Shown: positions 1-9,512 of the stretch, piece by piece
Numbering within the stretch: position 1 is the first letter of the stretch
How the letters are laid out: each line of letters opens with the position of its first letter
Position numbers and translations under genes: made by a program
The notes under the pieces: generated by a model
The model's database searches: none
What the model saw: the letters and a program-made list of their open reading frames with translations, nothing else
Told to the model about the DNA's origin: nothing
Origin: Funneliformis mosseae
Taxonomy: Eukaryota; Glomeromycota; Glomeromycetes; Glomerales; Glomeraceae
Length of the DNA stretch: 16,422 nucleotides
Assembly (NCBI GenBank): GCA_910592005.1
Contig: CAJVPP010002084.1
Span: 1-16,422, forward strand
Reading direction: 5' to 3'

Positions 1-130
1 CGAGTCGAGTTAAATATTTAACTCGACTCAAATTTGGCTTGACTCGCAAATCATCGAGTCAAAAAAAACACCAACTCAACTTGATTTGAATTCGACTCGG
101 CTTATCTGACTCGTGAGTTAACTCGACTCG
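1..130. repeat. GACTCG/CGAGTC repeat tract with 28-bp perfect palindrome
   Basis: The tract is built from many copies of GACTC and GAGTC in both orientations, spaced by AT-rich bases. Positions 2-29 form a perfect palindrome centred on TAAATATTTA, with arms ending in GAGTCGAGT. Further copies lie near 41-46, 55-60, 96-100, 109-113 and 121-130. The tract abuts, and in its last bases overlaps, the coding stub at 118-213, so it may have grown out of Ser/Glu-rich coding DNA or may have replaced the rest of that gene. It continues to the window edge, so its full extent is not visible. Confidence 0.7.
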
Positions 131-213
131 TCCAGAACTCTACTAGTAGCGGTAGGAGCGGTAGACGAACTAGTTGCAAGATTCTTTGGCAGTCTTCCTC
201 TTTTCTTAGGCAT
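118..213 (-). pseudogene. N-terminal stub of a possible hAT/BED-type transposase ORF
   Basis: On the minus strand an ATG at 213 opens a 31-codon ORF beginning MPKKRGRLPKN, followed by a Ser/Thr/Ala-rich stretch, and ending in TAA at 118-120 inside the GACTCG repeats. KKRGRLPK resembles an AT-hook (core RGRP), a common start for DNA-binding proteins. From memory, many Rhizophagus hAT-like proteins with a BED zinc finger start this way and continue into a Ser-rich linker. Neither a BED finger nor a DDE domain is visible here, so the family call is an inference. What remains looks like a start region cut off by the repeat tract. It could also simply be a short unrelated ORF. Confidence 0.35.
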
Positions 214-427
214 AATTTTAATATGGAAATACAGGTAATACCAATCCAGAGAAAGGAATGTCTACAGGCTGATCAAGTGATCATACGTGAAAATGCTCTA
301 GAACTATCAGGAAAAAATGTATGACGAAAGCCCTGTAAAATTTTTCCGATATCGTATTGCGTGCGCATTGATCTCACATGACTACTACTGCGAACTTGAG
401 TTTATTGCTTGAAGTGTTGTAGGTAAG

Positions 428-894
428 TCAATATTCCAACTTATCTTGGGAATACAACTTTGCTAATTCAGAATCATAAGGGAACTGATTCCCATTTTCG
501 CAGTACCATGAGCCATATAATCCATAATTCCCATGTTTCCATCACAAATAGGGCATGGTGAACTCCACGGCTGAGGTGATGTAAAATCATAATTATTAAT
601 CCCTCTGAAACTATTTCTGAATTTCAAGTATGGGAAGTGCTCTAAGACGGATTTGATAATTAATTCTGGATCAGGTTTGGCTTCGAAGGTAATAGGCTTG
701 AAATCAAAGGCTTGAGGTTCTGCTGACATATTTATCACAGCTTTTGGTAATTGCCATGGCTCATTTCCAGTTTCTTTCTTATATGTTTTATATAATTTGG
801 AGCAAATTTTATCTGTCAAAACGCTTGGTAACCCACTTAATTTGGCATGCCAATCTAGATATTCGGGGGTTAATACTTTATCAGACTTAGTCAT
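428..894 (-). pseudogene. Zinc-binding (CPIC...WYC) protein, broken by one frameshift
   Basis: From an ATG at 894 (MTKSDKVLTPEYLDWHAK) one frame runs about 120 codons through W/P-rich sequence (EPWQLPKAV, KFRNSFRGINNYDF, PQPWSSPCPICDGN). It then drifts into an unlikely tail that stops at 463. Reading one base differently near 524-531 restores a better C-terminus: YGLYGSWYCENGNQFPYD, then ELAKLYSQDKLEY, with TGA at 428-430. The restored end pairs CPIC with WYC, which looks like a small zinc-binding knuckle. I read this as a single-base deletion in a gene of about 155 residues. It lies 124 bp downstream of the host zinc-ribbon gene on the same strand and shares its Cys-rich style. I do not recognise a function. 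A sequencing error is the alternative to a real frameshift. Confidence 0.6.
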
Positions 895-1018
895 ATTGTC
901 TTTTTATATGATTGCAAATCAATTTAAATTAAAGTAAGTATAGTTGATGTAGATTAGCTCTGTAAAAAAATAGTTTCTCAAGAGAAACGCAAATATACAG
1001 TATTGTAAAATATTGAGA

Positions 1019-1376
1019 CTATGCAGTTATCTTAATTTCACACTGTTCACACTTATATCTACCTTCTATGCTTTCATCATCATGACCCAACTTGCATAAT
1101 GGGCATAATGTCTTATCAGTAATACCATAATAATCGAAGTCTTCACTACTATATTCTCTATATAAGTTGGGATATTGATCCAATGTCTTGTTGCGAAAAT
1201 AAGATCAGTCATAAGTTAGATTAATTTCAGGAATTGATGCAGGTGATAACTTGCTTGAGGTGTGACTGATGTAAGGTCGTTACCAATGGTAATGGTTTTC
1301 AAGAACACATGACTCTGATCATTACCAATGGTAACAGTTTTATGAACCCAATCGTTCACATAATCTATAATATTTT
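1019..1376 (-). pseudogene. 3' half of the interrupted coiled-coil/zinc-ribbon host gene
   Basis: Reading minus from the target-site copy at 1376, the frame gives NIIDYVNDWVHKTVTIGNDQ, then a second copy of the repeat (KTITIGNDL). It shifts frame near 1250, passes a TGA at 1205-1207 within an NLTYD*SYFRNKTLDQYPN context, and ends in a zinc ribbon: CPLCKLGHDD about 15 residues before YKCEQCEIKITA, with TAG at 1019-1021. The Cys pairs CxxC...CxxC suggest one zinc site. The KTxTIGND repeat at 1273-1299 and 1315-1341 also occurs, with nearly the same DNA, in the 5' half at 10112-10138, which ties the halves together. The TGA fits a former CGA (Arg) codon. The family seems abundant in Rhizophagus (from memory); its function is unknown to me. 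Confidence 0.7.
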
Positions 1377-1384
1377 TTTTTTTT
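1364..1384. repeat. Target-site copy 1 (outer, 3' side) with 12-base T run
   Basis: TCTATAATA followed by 12 T. On the minus strand this reads as the poly(A) tail of the 664-bp element followed by TATTATAGA, then host coding sequence. It matches 2049-2068 and, over 13 bases, 9513-9525. Confidence 0.8.
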
Positions 1385-2048
1385 AGATTCTAGTGATCAG
1401 TTTTCCGAATATCTTGACTCTGCAGCTCATATGTCCGCTATATCATTATATCCAGAAACAAGCCCCTCCTGGTTACATTTAAAGCTGGTTTGAACTGCCA
1501 AAACACTAGCCTTCGCAACTGGCTATGTATCCTGAACGTCGCATGGCTAACCCCTGATACGGTTAATACGAAGGATTCTGGCTAATTACTGGAAAGAGGA
1601 GTCTTTATCAACCTAATTCAGAATAGCTGTCCAACACAGTTAATACGTCCAGACTATCAAAATCATCCTGAGAATTGAACTCAGGCCTCTTAAACTTTAA
1701 TTGACTCATAGACGCTATGGTACTTCAACTAGAAGCTACTTATAACCCACGACTCTTGTTCAATCCAAGTTATACAGCGTCTACTATTGACCCATCATGT
1801 TTCGTTATCAGTAATAACTCCTTGCAGACGATGCGGCACTTGCCTATTACAGGCTAGCCCCCTAATACAAGTTTTGAACTCAATCAGTTCTGCGTAATGT
1901 GATCACTTGCGTAATCACATAGGTTCACTATATTCTACAAGTTCATGATCTTTAATGCACATGGTTTGTGCGCATCCTATAAAATTCATTTCCAGAATCT
2001 AACTGGTAAAACCTGCAGTAAATTAATACTGCAATCTGTACTTGGCAG
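1385..2048 (-). mobile_element. 664-bp non-autonomous retroelement (SINE-like)
   Basis: This segment is less AT-rich than its surroundings and has no long ORF. It is bounded by two copies of a 20-base sequence (TCTATAATA plus a T run). On the minus strand it ends in GAATCT followed by 12 A and then TATTATAGA, the layout of an LINE-mobilised insertion with a poly(A) tail and target-site duplication. An internal T-arm-like hairpin with a canonical seven-base T-loop lies at 1667-1685, with a weak A-box-like match (TAGTTGAAGTACC, minus) at 1719-1731. These hint at descent from a tRNA and pol III transcription, but the tRNA-like part is mid-element, not at the 5' end, and no full cloverleaf folds. 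ACGATGCGGCACTTGCC (1828-1844) closely matches the 3' terminus of the adjacent LINE (ACGATGTGGCACTGCC). A truncated or composite non-coding retrocopy is the alternative. Confidence 0.5.
1667..1685 (-). other. tRNA-like T-arm / B-box hairpin
   Basis: Minus strand CCTGAG-TTCAATT-CTCAGG: a perfect 6-bp stem closing the loop TTCAATT, which fits the tRNA T-loop consensus TTCRANY and overlaps a B-box-like GAGTTCAATTCTC. No matching acceptor stem is found about 50-60 bases upstream, so this is not an intact tRNA gene. Confidence 0.45.
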
Positions 2049-2068
2049 TCTATAATATTTTTTTTTTT
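2049..2068. repeat. Target-site copy 2 between the two retroelements
   Basis: TCTATAATA plus 11 T. On the minus strand it is the poly(A) tail of the LINE followed by TATTATAGA, and directly after it starts the 664-bp element. It serves at once as 3' target copy for the LINE and 5' target copy for the smaller element. Confidence 0.8.
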
Positions 2069-2285
2069 AACGATGTGGCACTGCCAATAACTTTATTAAA
2101 TTTATATAGGAGAAATACAAAGTAAATCAATAATCTAGACTAAGTACTAGCTATTCCCCGTAGTTATATTACAAACCCGTTTGAATTGACTGATCATCGT
2201 CTTCCCCCTCCAACAAATCCACTAAGTATATACCTAATGAAGATTGCTATCAATAAGAAAAGAAAAAGAAGGAGTCAGTGCCTAT
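2069..2285 (-). other. LINE 3' UTR and terminal motif
   Basis: From the probable ORF2 stop to the poly(A). It contains no recognisable coding sequence. It carries AATAAA at 2092-2097 (minus), 24 bases before the A run, and ends GGCAGTGCCACATCGTT. A near copy of this end lies inside the 664-bp element. Confidence 0.6.
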
Positions 2286-5200
2286 CTAAAAATCCGTAAA
2301 GGTGTAGCCAAATTTATTCGTCATATGTATCCAAGATTCCCAATTATGTGTAAGACATGATGTCTCTTCGTATCTCAAGAATGAACTGGCACTTTGTTTA
2401 GTCTTATCTTTGATTGTAATGCCTAATGAACGTTCTTTTGCTATCATTAGATTACAACGGTGTTTTCAAACATTCTTGAATAATTTTTAATGAAATATTA
2501 TCAAGGTTTGAGTGATGGTTGAGAAACATTGACCCTTATTTCTGGTGATTTTGTGAACTATGTCTATTAAAGAAGAAGAAATGAGAGAATGAACAATATT
2601 GATGTAACCATCTGTTCTAGATGAGGGAGTGGCAAGGATGTCATTTAGAATATCTAGTAATTCTGGAAGGAACTCAGTAAGTTTGGAGATATTTAATTCT
2701 GTGAGATGATAGATTAATTCATCTTTGGTAGTTTGAATAACATTTTGTAATCTTGTAGTATAGGTAGGACAGGTCTAGAGGTTTTCAGAAGTTTCTATGT
2801 CCAGTTCACAGCCAACATAACACCAATGTTTATACAAATCAGGTTGTAGTATAGATAATCTTGAAAGGGTTGGTACTTCATCAACAAAGTTTTTTATAAT
2901 AAAAGTCTTAAGTTTATATGAGGCAAATGAAGTAGTGATTGAGGATGAATTTAGGGAGAATAAAGACAAAATAGCAGACCAGCTGATAGAGTGGTTTCTG
3001 GTAAGATGTTTGATATGACTATTTTTATTTAGATCAAGAAAGTTGCAGAAAGTCTTGGCAGAAAAAAGTTGTTTGAAGAAACTTTGAATAGATATTTCAA
3101 TTGGTACATTATTGAAAGTAAAGACAAGATTAGAAAAGGGAATGTTCAATACTAGAATAATAGGATCGGTGTTACATTCAGCTTTGGCTAGTTGGTCTGC
3201 GATATCATTAAAGTGACCACCGGTATATGCTTTGACTTTATAGAAATGTATATTAAGCTTCATTGTATCCACTGGTATGTTTAATAAGATGTCAAATAAA
3301 GTGATTGGGTATCTTTTCGAATTTTCTGGAAGAAAAGTCATTGTTTAAAACATATTTGGAGAATCCTTAGATTGTAGCTTAACTGTCTGAAAAAATGTTG
3401 AAAAAAGAAGACTGTGGTGATACTAAAAAGCAGTAAGGAGGGCATACATTTCAGCACGTGTTGATGAAGACCAGTTCGTCAGTGAAGCTTTGAATGTGTG
3501 ATAATTATTGGATGAATCAATACAAATCCATCCTAGTTCTATTTTGCATGATTTTGTTTTTGGAGAAACTAAAGAACCATCAGTGTAAAATGTCAGGATA
3601 TATTATCAGCAAGTATCATTCGTAAGGATTTAAGTTCAGTTAATGTTGAGGAAGAAAGAAACAATGTATCAATTGAGTTGTTAGATGGTGGGTCAAGAGG
3701 TTGTTACTCGAAATAGGAGGTGAAGTAAGAGAGATAAGCTACCCTTAAGATTTTAGCAGGTGACTGTTATAGTTGATTTTTGAGGATGTGAGATTGCTTT
3801 TGAAATAAATCAACTTCAAAGACTCTATTTATGGGAATTGTGAATATATAAGTGCCAAAACGAATGTTAGCAGAAAAAAGGTTGCAACCAGTACATTTAA
3901 AAAGTTGGCTAACATTATTATTATTTGTAGAGCATACAAAGTGTTAACAAACAAATTGATTATCAGTTGGGTTTTTGATGATAATTTGACCAAATGAGGG
4001 GTTATTAATTGTGGGATTCTATGAGGCGATAAATTCCTTTTTATGATCATTTGAGAGAGATACATTAATTACAAAGCCATATCATGGTAAAGGAGAGGTT
4101 AATCTAAATTCTGGTTTAAGAAGTCGTTGAATATTGTCTTCTAAAACAATGTCTGCTAGTTGTTTGAATAGGGTTTGTGATCCAAAGTATTTAGAGTGAT
4201 GTTTAAAGTCTCTAAGTAGAAAGTCAGCTTTTGTGATCAGCTGGTAGCCTGAAGCAGAAATTAATTGATCTAAATAAACTAAGTTGTGATTAGTCAAGAT
4301 CTTTTTAAACGACATGTAAAGTCTGTAAGGAAAAAGTTTTGCGAGAGAATAAGATTCTTCTTTGACTTGGTTAGTGAAAAACAGAGAAGCAATGAGTGAA
4401 AATTTAGACGAAGTGGATTTGATAAGTGAAAGGGAGGCGCCTATAAGATTTTTATAAGAAAGTCTATTAAATGGTCGTGACCAAAAATCAAGGAGAGAGG
4501 TGGCAAGGAATTGTTGAGATTGAAGTTAAAAGAGTCTTATGACAGAAACATTTTTGTAAGTTGTAGAATTAGTAAATTGATATAAAAGAGCAGTAGAGAG
4601 AGATTTAATTTGTAATGACCAGAGATCATTCAAATTATAGAATTGTTTGAAATTTAAAAGAACATTTGGAAGAGTAGATGCAAATTTATTCTTTTTCTTG
4701 AATAATGAACGTACAGGTACAAAGAGCATCATACATTCTTGTTGAGATAAGAGTGTTAGTTGCATTCGATATTCTAATAGTGGATAAAGCATCATATTAA
4801 TAATGTATGAGATTTATTTATTAGTTAAGGGTTTGTAACGCATTAAAGAAACAAAATGATTTATATCAAAAGTAAGTTGTTGTTTGACGAATTTTGAAAA
4901 GCGGCTACTGTTGATCCAGACTCCAAGAAAGCGAATAGATCCAGTTTCTGGTATAATGTCAATTGTGGATGATCCAAATTTAAGAGAAATTTTTGTGTTA
5001 TCTAAAGATTTAGTAGTCAATAGTTTGGATTTGTCTTTGTTGAGTGCTGATCTGGTAAGATTGTAGAATTCTTTAGCGATTTCAAGTATAGATTCTAAAT
5101 CTTGTTTTGAACTGGCAATCCAATTAGTGTCATCCATAAAAGCGAGTGAAGAGACATTAGTAGTTAGAAAACTGGTAGCCATATTAATCAAATCAGAGGT

Positions 5201-7603
5201 TCAAGTATGATTAATAATGTATCCTTTATTTAGTAAGGTAACTTCACAAAGAAGAGGATCTAAGTAGATGCATCAGAGTAAGGGTGATATAATTTCTCCT
5301 TGATCGATACCAATTTTTACGTCATAGTAATCTGAAGTTCTATATGCTATAAAAACAGCATTTTTTCTTGCAGTGAAAAGATTGATCAGAAGATCAGTAG
5401 CCAATTGGAGAACTTTGATGCGATTGAGGGCTAGATGAAGAAACTTTAAGTCTACTTTGTCATAGGCTTTAGAGAGATCTTGGAGTAAAATCCAAATTTC
5501 TTTTTTGTTTTCAATAATGTCTTCGAGCAACATATTAACAATTTTGATAGGTGCTTTAGTTGATCCACCAGGTAGACCAGCAAAATTCCCACCACGTAAT
5601 ATATTGTGTTTGGCAAGTATTGTGGAGAGTCTGTTAGTGATGATTTTGATAAAGTCTTTTCGACATATTTCTAACAATATGATAGGTTTAATTTTTGTTA
5701 TGTCACATTCCCATTCCATAGGCTTTGGAATAGGATAAATATGAGCGATTTTCCATTCGTTAGGGACATCGCCTAAGGTGAAACACATACAGATGAGTTT
5801 CCACAGTAAATTTTGAAGTTTATCTCCTAGATGGAAAAGCATTTCGTTAGAAATTTCTGAAGGACCAGCAGCTTTGTTATTAGAAAGTGATTTGAGAACA
5901 GCAAACCATTCATCATATGTAGATGGTTGCATTAAGTTTGAATAGTATGATTCGTTAACATAATCTCTAGGGTGGAATTAGTCAGTCCATCTAGAAGACA
6001 TTAGTGAAGCAGGTGAAAAAAGAAGTGCAAAGTTTTGGAAATGATTGATAGTAGCGCTTTTGATCTCATCTGGATTAATTATGAAATAGTTTGTAAAGGT
6101 GTTTAGGTCCTTAATGAGTAGGCGGTCTAACACAATAGAATGTTTTTTCCTATTTAAAATTGAGTCAATCATTTTAGAAGAGTCATTTTGAAGGTTGTCA
6201 CATCTTTTGTCGATAAAAGTTTTGATAGCTTTTTCTTGGATACGTTGGACATCGATTTTAGCAAGAGCAGAAAGTGATTTGTGAATATCCTTGAGCTGTT
6301 TTTTGACATTACGAACATTAGAAACGTCTAATGAAAGGGGAAGAGTGACAGTAGGAAGTTTGGCCTCTATGACTAATTTGTCTACAGCTGATTTGATGGT
6401 TTGCTATTCAATAGCGTTTGGCCAGATTTGTTGTTGAATAAAAGTGTTTTTGAATTTTAGTAAGAAGGAGGCAATTTTGCGTGCGCTTATGAGAGAGTCA
6501 GGTTGTTCAAAGGGATGTTTGTGATGTTCTTGAGGAGAAATCCAAATTTGAGAGATACAGCTGCGATTTGCTGCAAGAATAGCAGTCTTGATTTAGACCC
6601 ATAAGATGTTCATGTTGGATTTGTTATGAAAGAGGTTATTAAATCGATCAAAATTATGATATCGAAAGTGAAGGTTAGTATGTGCAGCAAATTCAGTCTA
6701 TTTAGCATTGTTCATTGCTTTTAGGTTAGAGATTTGCCTTTTATTTTATAGGTTACGAGATCTGGCAGATTGCTGTTTCTGAAAATCAGAGAAAGAAGCA
6801 AAAACAATTTTATGATCTGAAGAATAAAGATCAGGAGTATCAATGTAGGAAAATAAAAATTCTGAAGTAAAATTATGTGAAGCAAAAATAGTGTTGATTC
6901 GAGAATTGTGAAGTCCTGAATTGTAGGTTGGTTGGGGTGTATCATGACATATGTCATAGAGGTCGATAAAATTCAGGGTAAAAAGTTTTTGATAGAATTC
7001 CATTTGCCAATGAATCGATTTTTCTTTGCGGATAAGTGACCAATATGTGTCTAGATTGGTATTAAAATCACCTAGAATTATAGTTCTGAAGTCAGACTTA
7101 AGACCTTTCTTGATGTGGGTAGTAATTTCTTTATGTAATTTCAATCATTCTTTCTTGATTCGCGTTTCAGTAAAAGCATATAAATAAATACAAAAGATTC
7201 TAAGCTTAACGTTACTAGTTAAGTAAAGGTCAACATAGATAAATCTATCATGATTTAAAAATGTTTTTTGAACATAAATTGCCCAAGATATTTTGATTAG
7301 GATGCCAATACCGGCATGAGTGTTAATGTTGTTACTCCAGTAGGAAGAATAATTTGGGTCAGCTGAATTGCGAAAAGTTTGATCAGCTTTGTGTCTGATT
7401 TCTGTAAGGTCAATAAAATCAGTATTGAAATCTGAGAAAGAGTCATTGATAAATTGATTTTTGGTCGAACATTGAAGAGAATTGACGTTATGTGTAGCAA
7501 AAGTAATAATAGGGGCAGGTGAAGACGTAACATCTGGTTGGAATAAAAAATTAGGTGTATCATTATCAGTATTAAGAAGATTGTTATTATTATTATCAAT
7601 CAT
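2286..7603 (-). pseudogene. LINE ORF2: APE endonuclease - reverse transcriptase - RNase H1, multiple stops
   Basis: The start is MIDNNNNNLLNTDND at 7603. The endonuclease (to about 6780) shows THNVNSL, DLTEIRHK, a GDFN box near 7080 and SSDH near 6815, so the key Glu, Asp/Asn and His are present. The reverse transcriptase (about 5900-4820) shows KAAGPSEISNEM, LQDLSKAYDKV (motif A), QGEIISPLL (motif B) and FMDDT (motif C). RNase H1 (3575-3190) shows YTDGSL, STRAEMYALL, IFSDS and FNDIADQLAK, giving all four acidic residues. A C-terminal region follows, with W/H/RC near 2460. The ORF would be about 1,770 codons. One frame is kept from 7603 to about 3600 despite stops at 7147, 6748, 6700, 6595, 6406, 5980, 5275, 5203, 4816, 4528, 4084, 4021, 3946, 3769 and 3706 (first base of codon, minus). 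Frameshifts occur near 3596, 3415 and 3295, with later stops at 2777, 2489 and 2468. Which downstream stop is the original is uncertain. Confidence 0.9.
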
Positions 7604-7636
7604 AATTAGAGATAAGGGTTAAGGGTGAGAGAATTA

Positions 7637-9310
7637 TTATGTATTCTTGTTGGTAAGAATGGTGATTTGAGCTATTGCCTCTTTTAGTTGTTTATAAAGA
7701 TCTCTGATGATAGCATTTTGTTCATTTATATATTCTTGAAGTTTGGGATCAACAGGTTTAGAAGTGGAGGTATTTTTATCAGATGATGAGTTGGCAATAT
7801 GAGTGCGTTTTTTTTGATTAAAATTTAAGACTAAGTCATGTGAAGCAGATTTATGGGGGATGTTAGAGGTGGAAAGGATGGAGGTAGAGTCTGAATTAAA
7901 TTTATGCTTTTCTAATTTTGAGATGCGTGCTTCCAGTTCAGACATATCTTTTTGCATCTTTATTAACATGTTAAGGATTTTGTCAAGTTTTTTGTTTGTT
8001 TTATCTGATGCAGTATTTTGAGGATTGTGGATAGAATCGTCGATTATTTGTGGTCCTTTTTCTTTGTTGATGATTGGTTTTGGAGGAGTATGAATTTATT
8101 GGTTTATCCTCTTTTGGTGTGTTTGATGATAAGTGAGCGAGATCCAACAGATTTGAAACGATTGTAGAGTCGTTAAACAGAAGGTAATTTAGATCTAGGG
8201 GGTCTGAGTTCGTCAACATCGTCTGTTGATTTTTTTTGTTTTAGAATTATAGGGCATTTCATGACTATGTGATCAGCTGTGCCACATTTATGGCAGCATT
8301 TGAAGTCAGCTGCGCACCATTATAATTCATTATTACTAAAAACATAATCATTAGTGATGGCTTTTTTTAAGTCCTTAGCCGATTCAAAATAAAGAATAGC
8401 GAATGATCTGGATTTATAGTTATTCGAACGGGGGATATAGTAAGATTTTGCTTTGACGGTAAGCATAATATCTTGGAGGTCACAGGCAGAAGTTCCAAAG
8501 GGAAGGTTAGTTAATTTAACCCTGTATTCATTCCTTTCTTTGACTTGTTCTGGTAAGAAACATGCAGGGTAAATGTGAACACAATCATTGTAAATATACC
8601 TAGACCATGTTGTGTAAAACAATTTGATTGCATCTGGATTGTCATAGGTGATATATGTATGTTGCCATAGATCTCTGGTCTGCATGCAGATATTTGTGAT
8701 GGTACCATATTTGGAGAAGATTGAGGTGATCATATCTTTTTTCAGGCTGAGGTGAATGTCAGTAATACGCAAAGTTCTATTTTAGAACTGTGTGTTATCC
8801 TTGTGCTCAGTATAATCCACAAATTTATCAATACCCAAATCAGGAAGTTGGGTGGTGAGCGCGGCTTACATGAATTCTGCATTATCAAAGTAAATAACTG
8901 CAGAACACATGAAATTTACATGGCGTACATTCAGCCTTCTGAATGCATAATCATGTGCAAACACATTGTTAATCACACAGATGATTTGGGGGGTAGGGAG
9001 TTCCTTATTATTTTTGCTAATAGAGGTAGCGCAAGCAAAAGGAGAGGGACGAGAAATGACAATGAAATCAGTGTTTTCAGTTTCCATATTCATATCATCA
9101 TCGATGGAAACAAACTCTTGGGTGTCAAGAACATTTGGTGAACTGTCTAGCGTAAGTATCGTCAACAATATCCTTATTACTGATCAAGGAAGGGATGGGC
9201 TTTTCTCCGAGGCAAGAGAAGCCACTAGCCTCAGGTTGTTTGGCTTTGAGCGAGTCATAACGACCTTTGTTAGTTTTGTTGATGGAAGATTTTGCTGATT
9301 TTCTAACCAT
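7637..9310 (-). pseudogene. LINE ORF1: two RRM-like domains, CCHC zinc knuckle, C-terminal coiled coil
   Basis: This is the nucleic-acid-binding partner of ORF2 in the retrotransposon RNP. The start is MVRKSAKSSINKTNKGRYD at 9310. After a frameshift near 9150 a Ser/Asp/Glu-rich region follows (DDDMNMETENTDF). Then come two RRM-like folds: one at 8772-8570 (LRITDIHLSL; WQHTYITYDN) and one at 8530-8330 (YRVKLTNLPFG as RNP2; KSRSFAILYF as RNP1). Next is a CCHC knuckle, CHKCGTADHIVMKC (C-x2-C-x4-H-x4-C), at about 8294-8250. After shifts near 8110 and 8005 there is a basic stretch (HQQRKRTTNNRR) and a heptad-like helix (MQKDMSELEARISKLEKHKF), ending TAA at 7637. In-frame stops lie at 8868, 8784, 8322 and 8175 (first base, minus). 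Expected intact length is about 557 residues. The coiled coil at the C-terminus, not the N-terminus, is noteworthy. Confidence 0.8.
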
Positions 9311-9512
9311 TTTATAAAATTTTCGAATAAAATAAACTCTTTCAAATATATTAAACTGTTTTATAAAAGTGAGCTAAAGAACTAGCTAACAGAGTTGTAA
9401 AGTTTTAAATAAAGTTTTTAAGCGAAACAATTTTATTTTCTCAGTAAATTTCTAAACTTTTAGAAATTCAGGGTGAAAGGAGAAAGAGTCTTTTTGATTA
9501 TCAATCCTTTTC
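9311..9512 (-). promoter_or_regulatory. LINE 5' UTR, probable site of the internal promoter
   Basis: About 200 bp separate the target-site copy at 9513-9525 from the ORF1 ATG at 9310. LINEs of this type usually carry their promoter inside this segment, but I see no specific motif I could defend. No ORF belongs here. Confidence 0.4.

Larger units (their letters stand above)
2058..9512 (-). mobile_element. Near full-length LINE (non-LTR retrotransposon), two ORFs, decayed
   Basis: In minus orientation the element starts GAAAAGGATTG just after the target copy at 9513-9525. It has a 5' UTR of about 200 bp, ORF1 (9310-7637), a 33-bp gap, ORF2 (7603 to about 2286), a 3' UTR of about 220 bp with an AATAAA signal at 2092-2097, the terminal motif GGCAGTGCCACATCGTT and an 11-base poly(A). 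Domains in order are RRM, RRM, CCHC knuckle, coiled coil, then APE endonuclease, reverse transcriptase, RNase H1 and a C-terminal extension. The endonuclease plus RNase H layout is that of the I/Tad group of LINEs; exact clade needs a tree. The target duplication begins with AAAA, as expected for an endonuclease nicking at T/A-rich sites. The 5' end appears complete, which is unusual for a LINE copy. Stops and frameshifts in both ORFs make it inactive. Confidence 0.88.

Noticed and set aside
1..130. CRISPR array
   Set aside because: The repeats are short, in both orientations and without regular spacers, and the genome is eukaryotic.
1385..2048. Intact tRNA gene
   Set aside because: A T-arm is present, but no matching acceptor stem or proper D-arm can be found.
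4884..5738. Plus-strand ORFs at 4884-5066 and 5505-5738
   Set aside because: Shadows of the reverse transcriptase on the minus strand.
2286..7603. Stop-codon reassignment (TAA/TAG read as Gln)
   Set aside because: MOG1 ends at TAA at the family's usual length, the element also carries TGA stops and frameshifts, and ORF1 is broken by indels. Decay explains it better.
8752..9298. Two overlapping plus-strand ORFs
   Set aside because: Both are antisense to LINE ORF1, whose RRM, knuckle and coiled-coil signals are on the minus strand.
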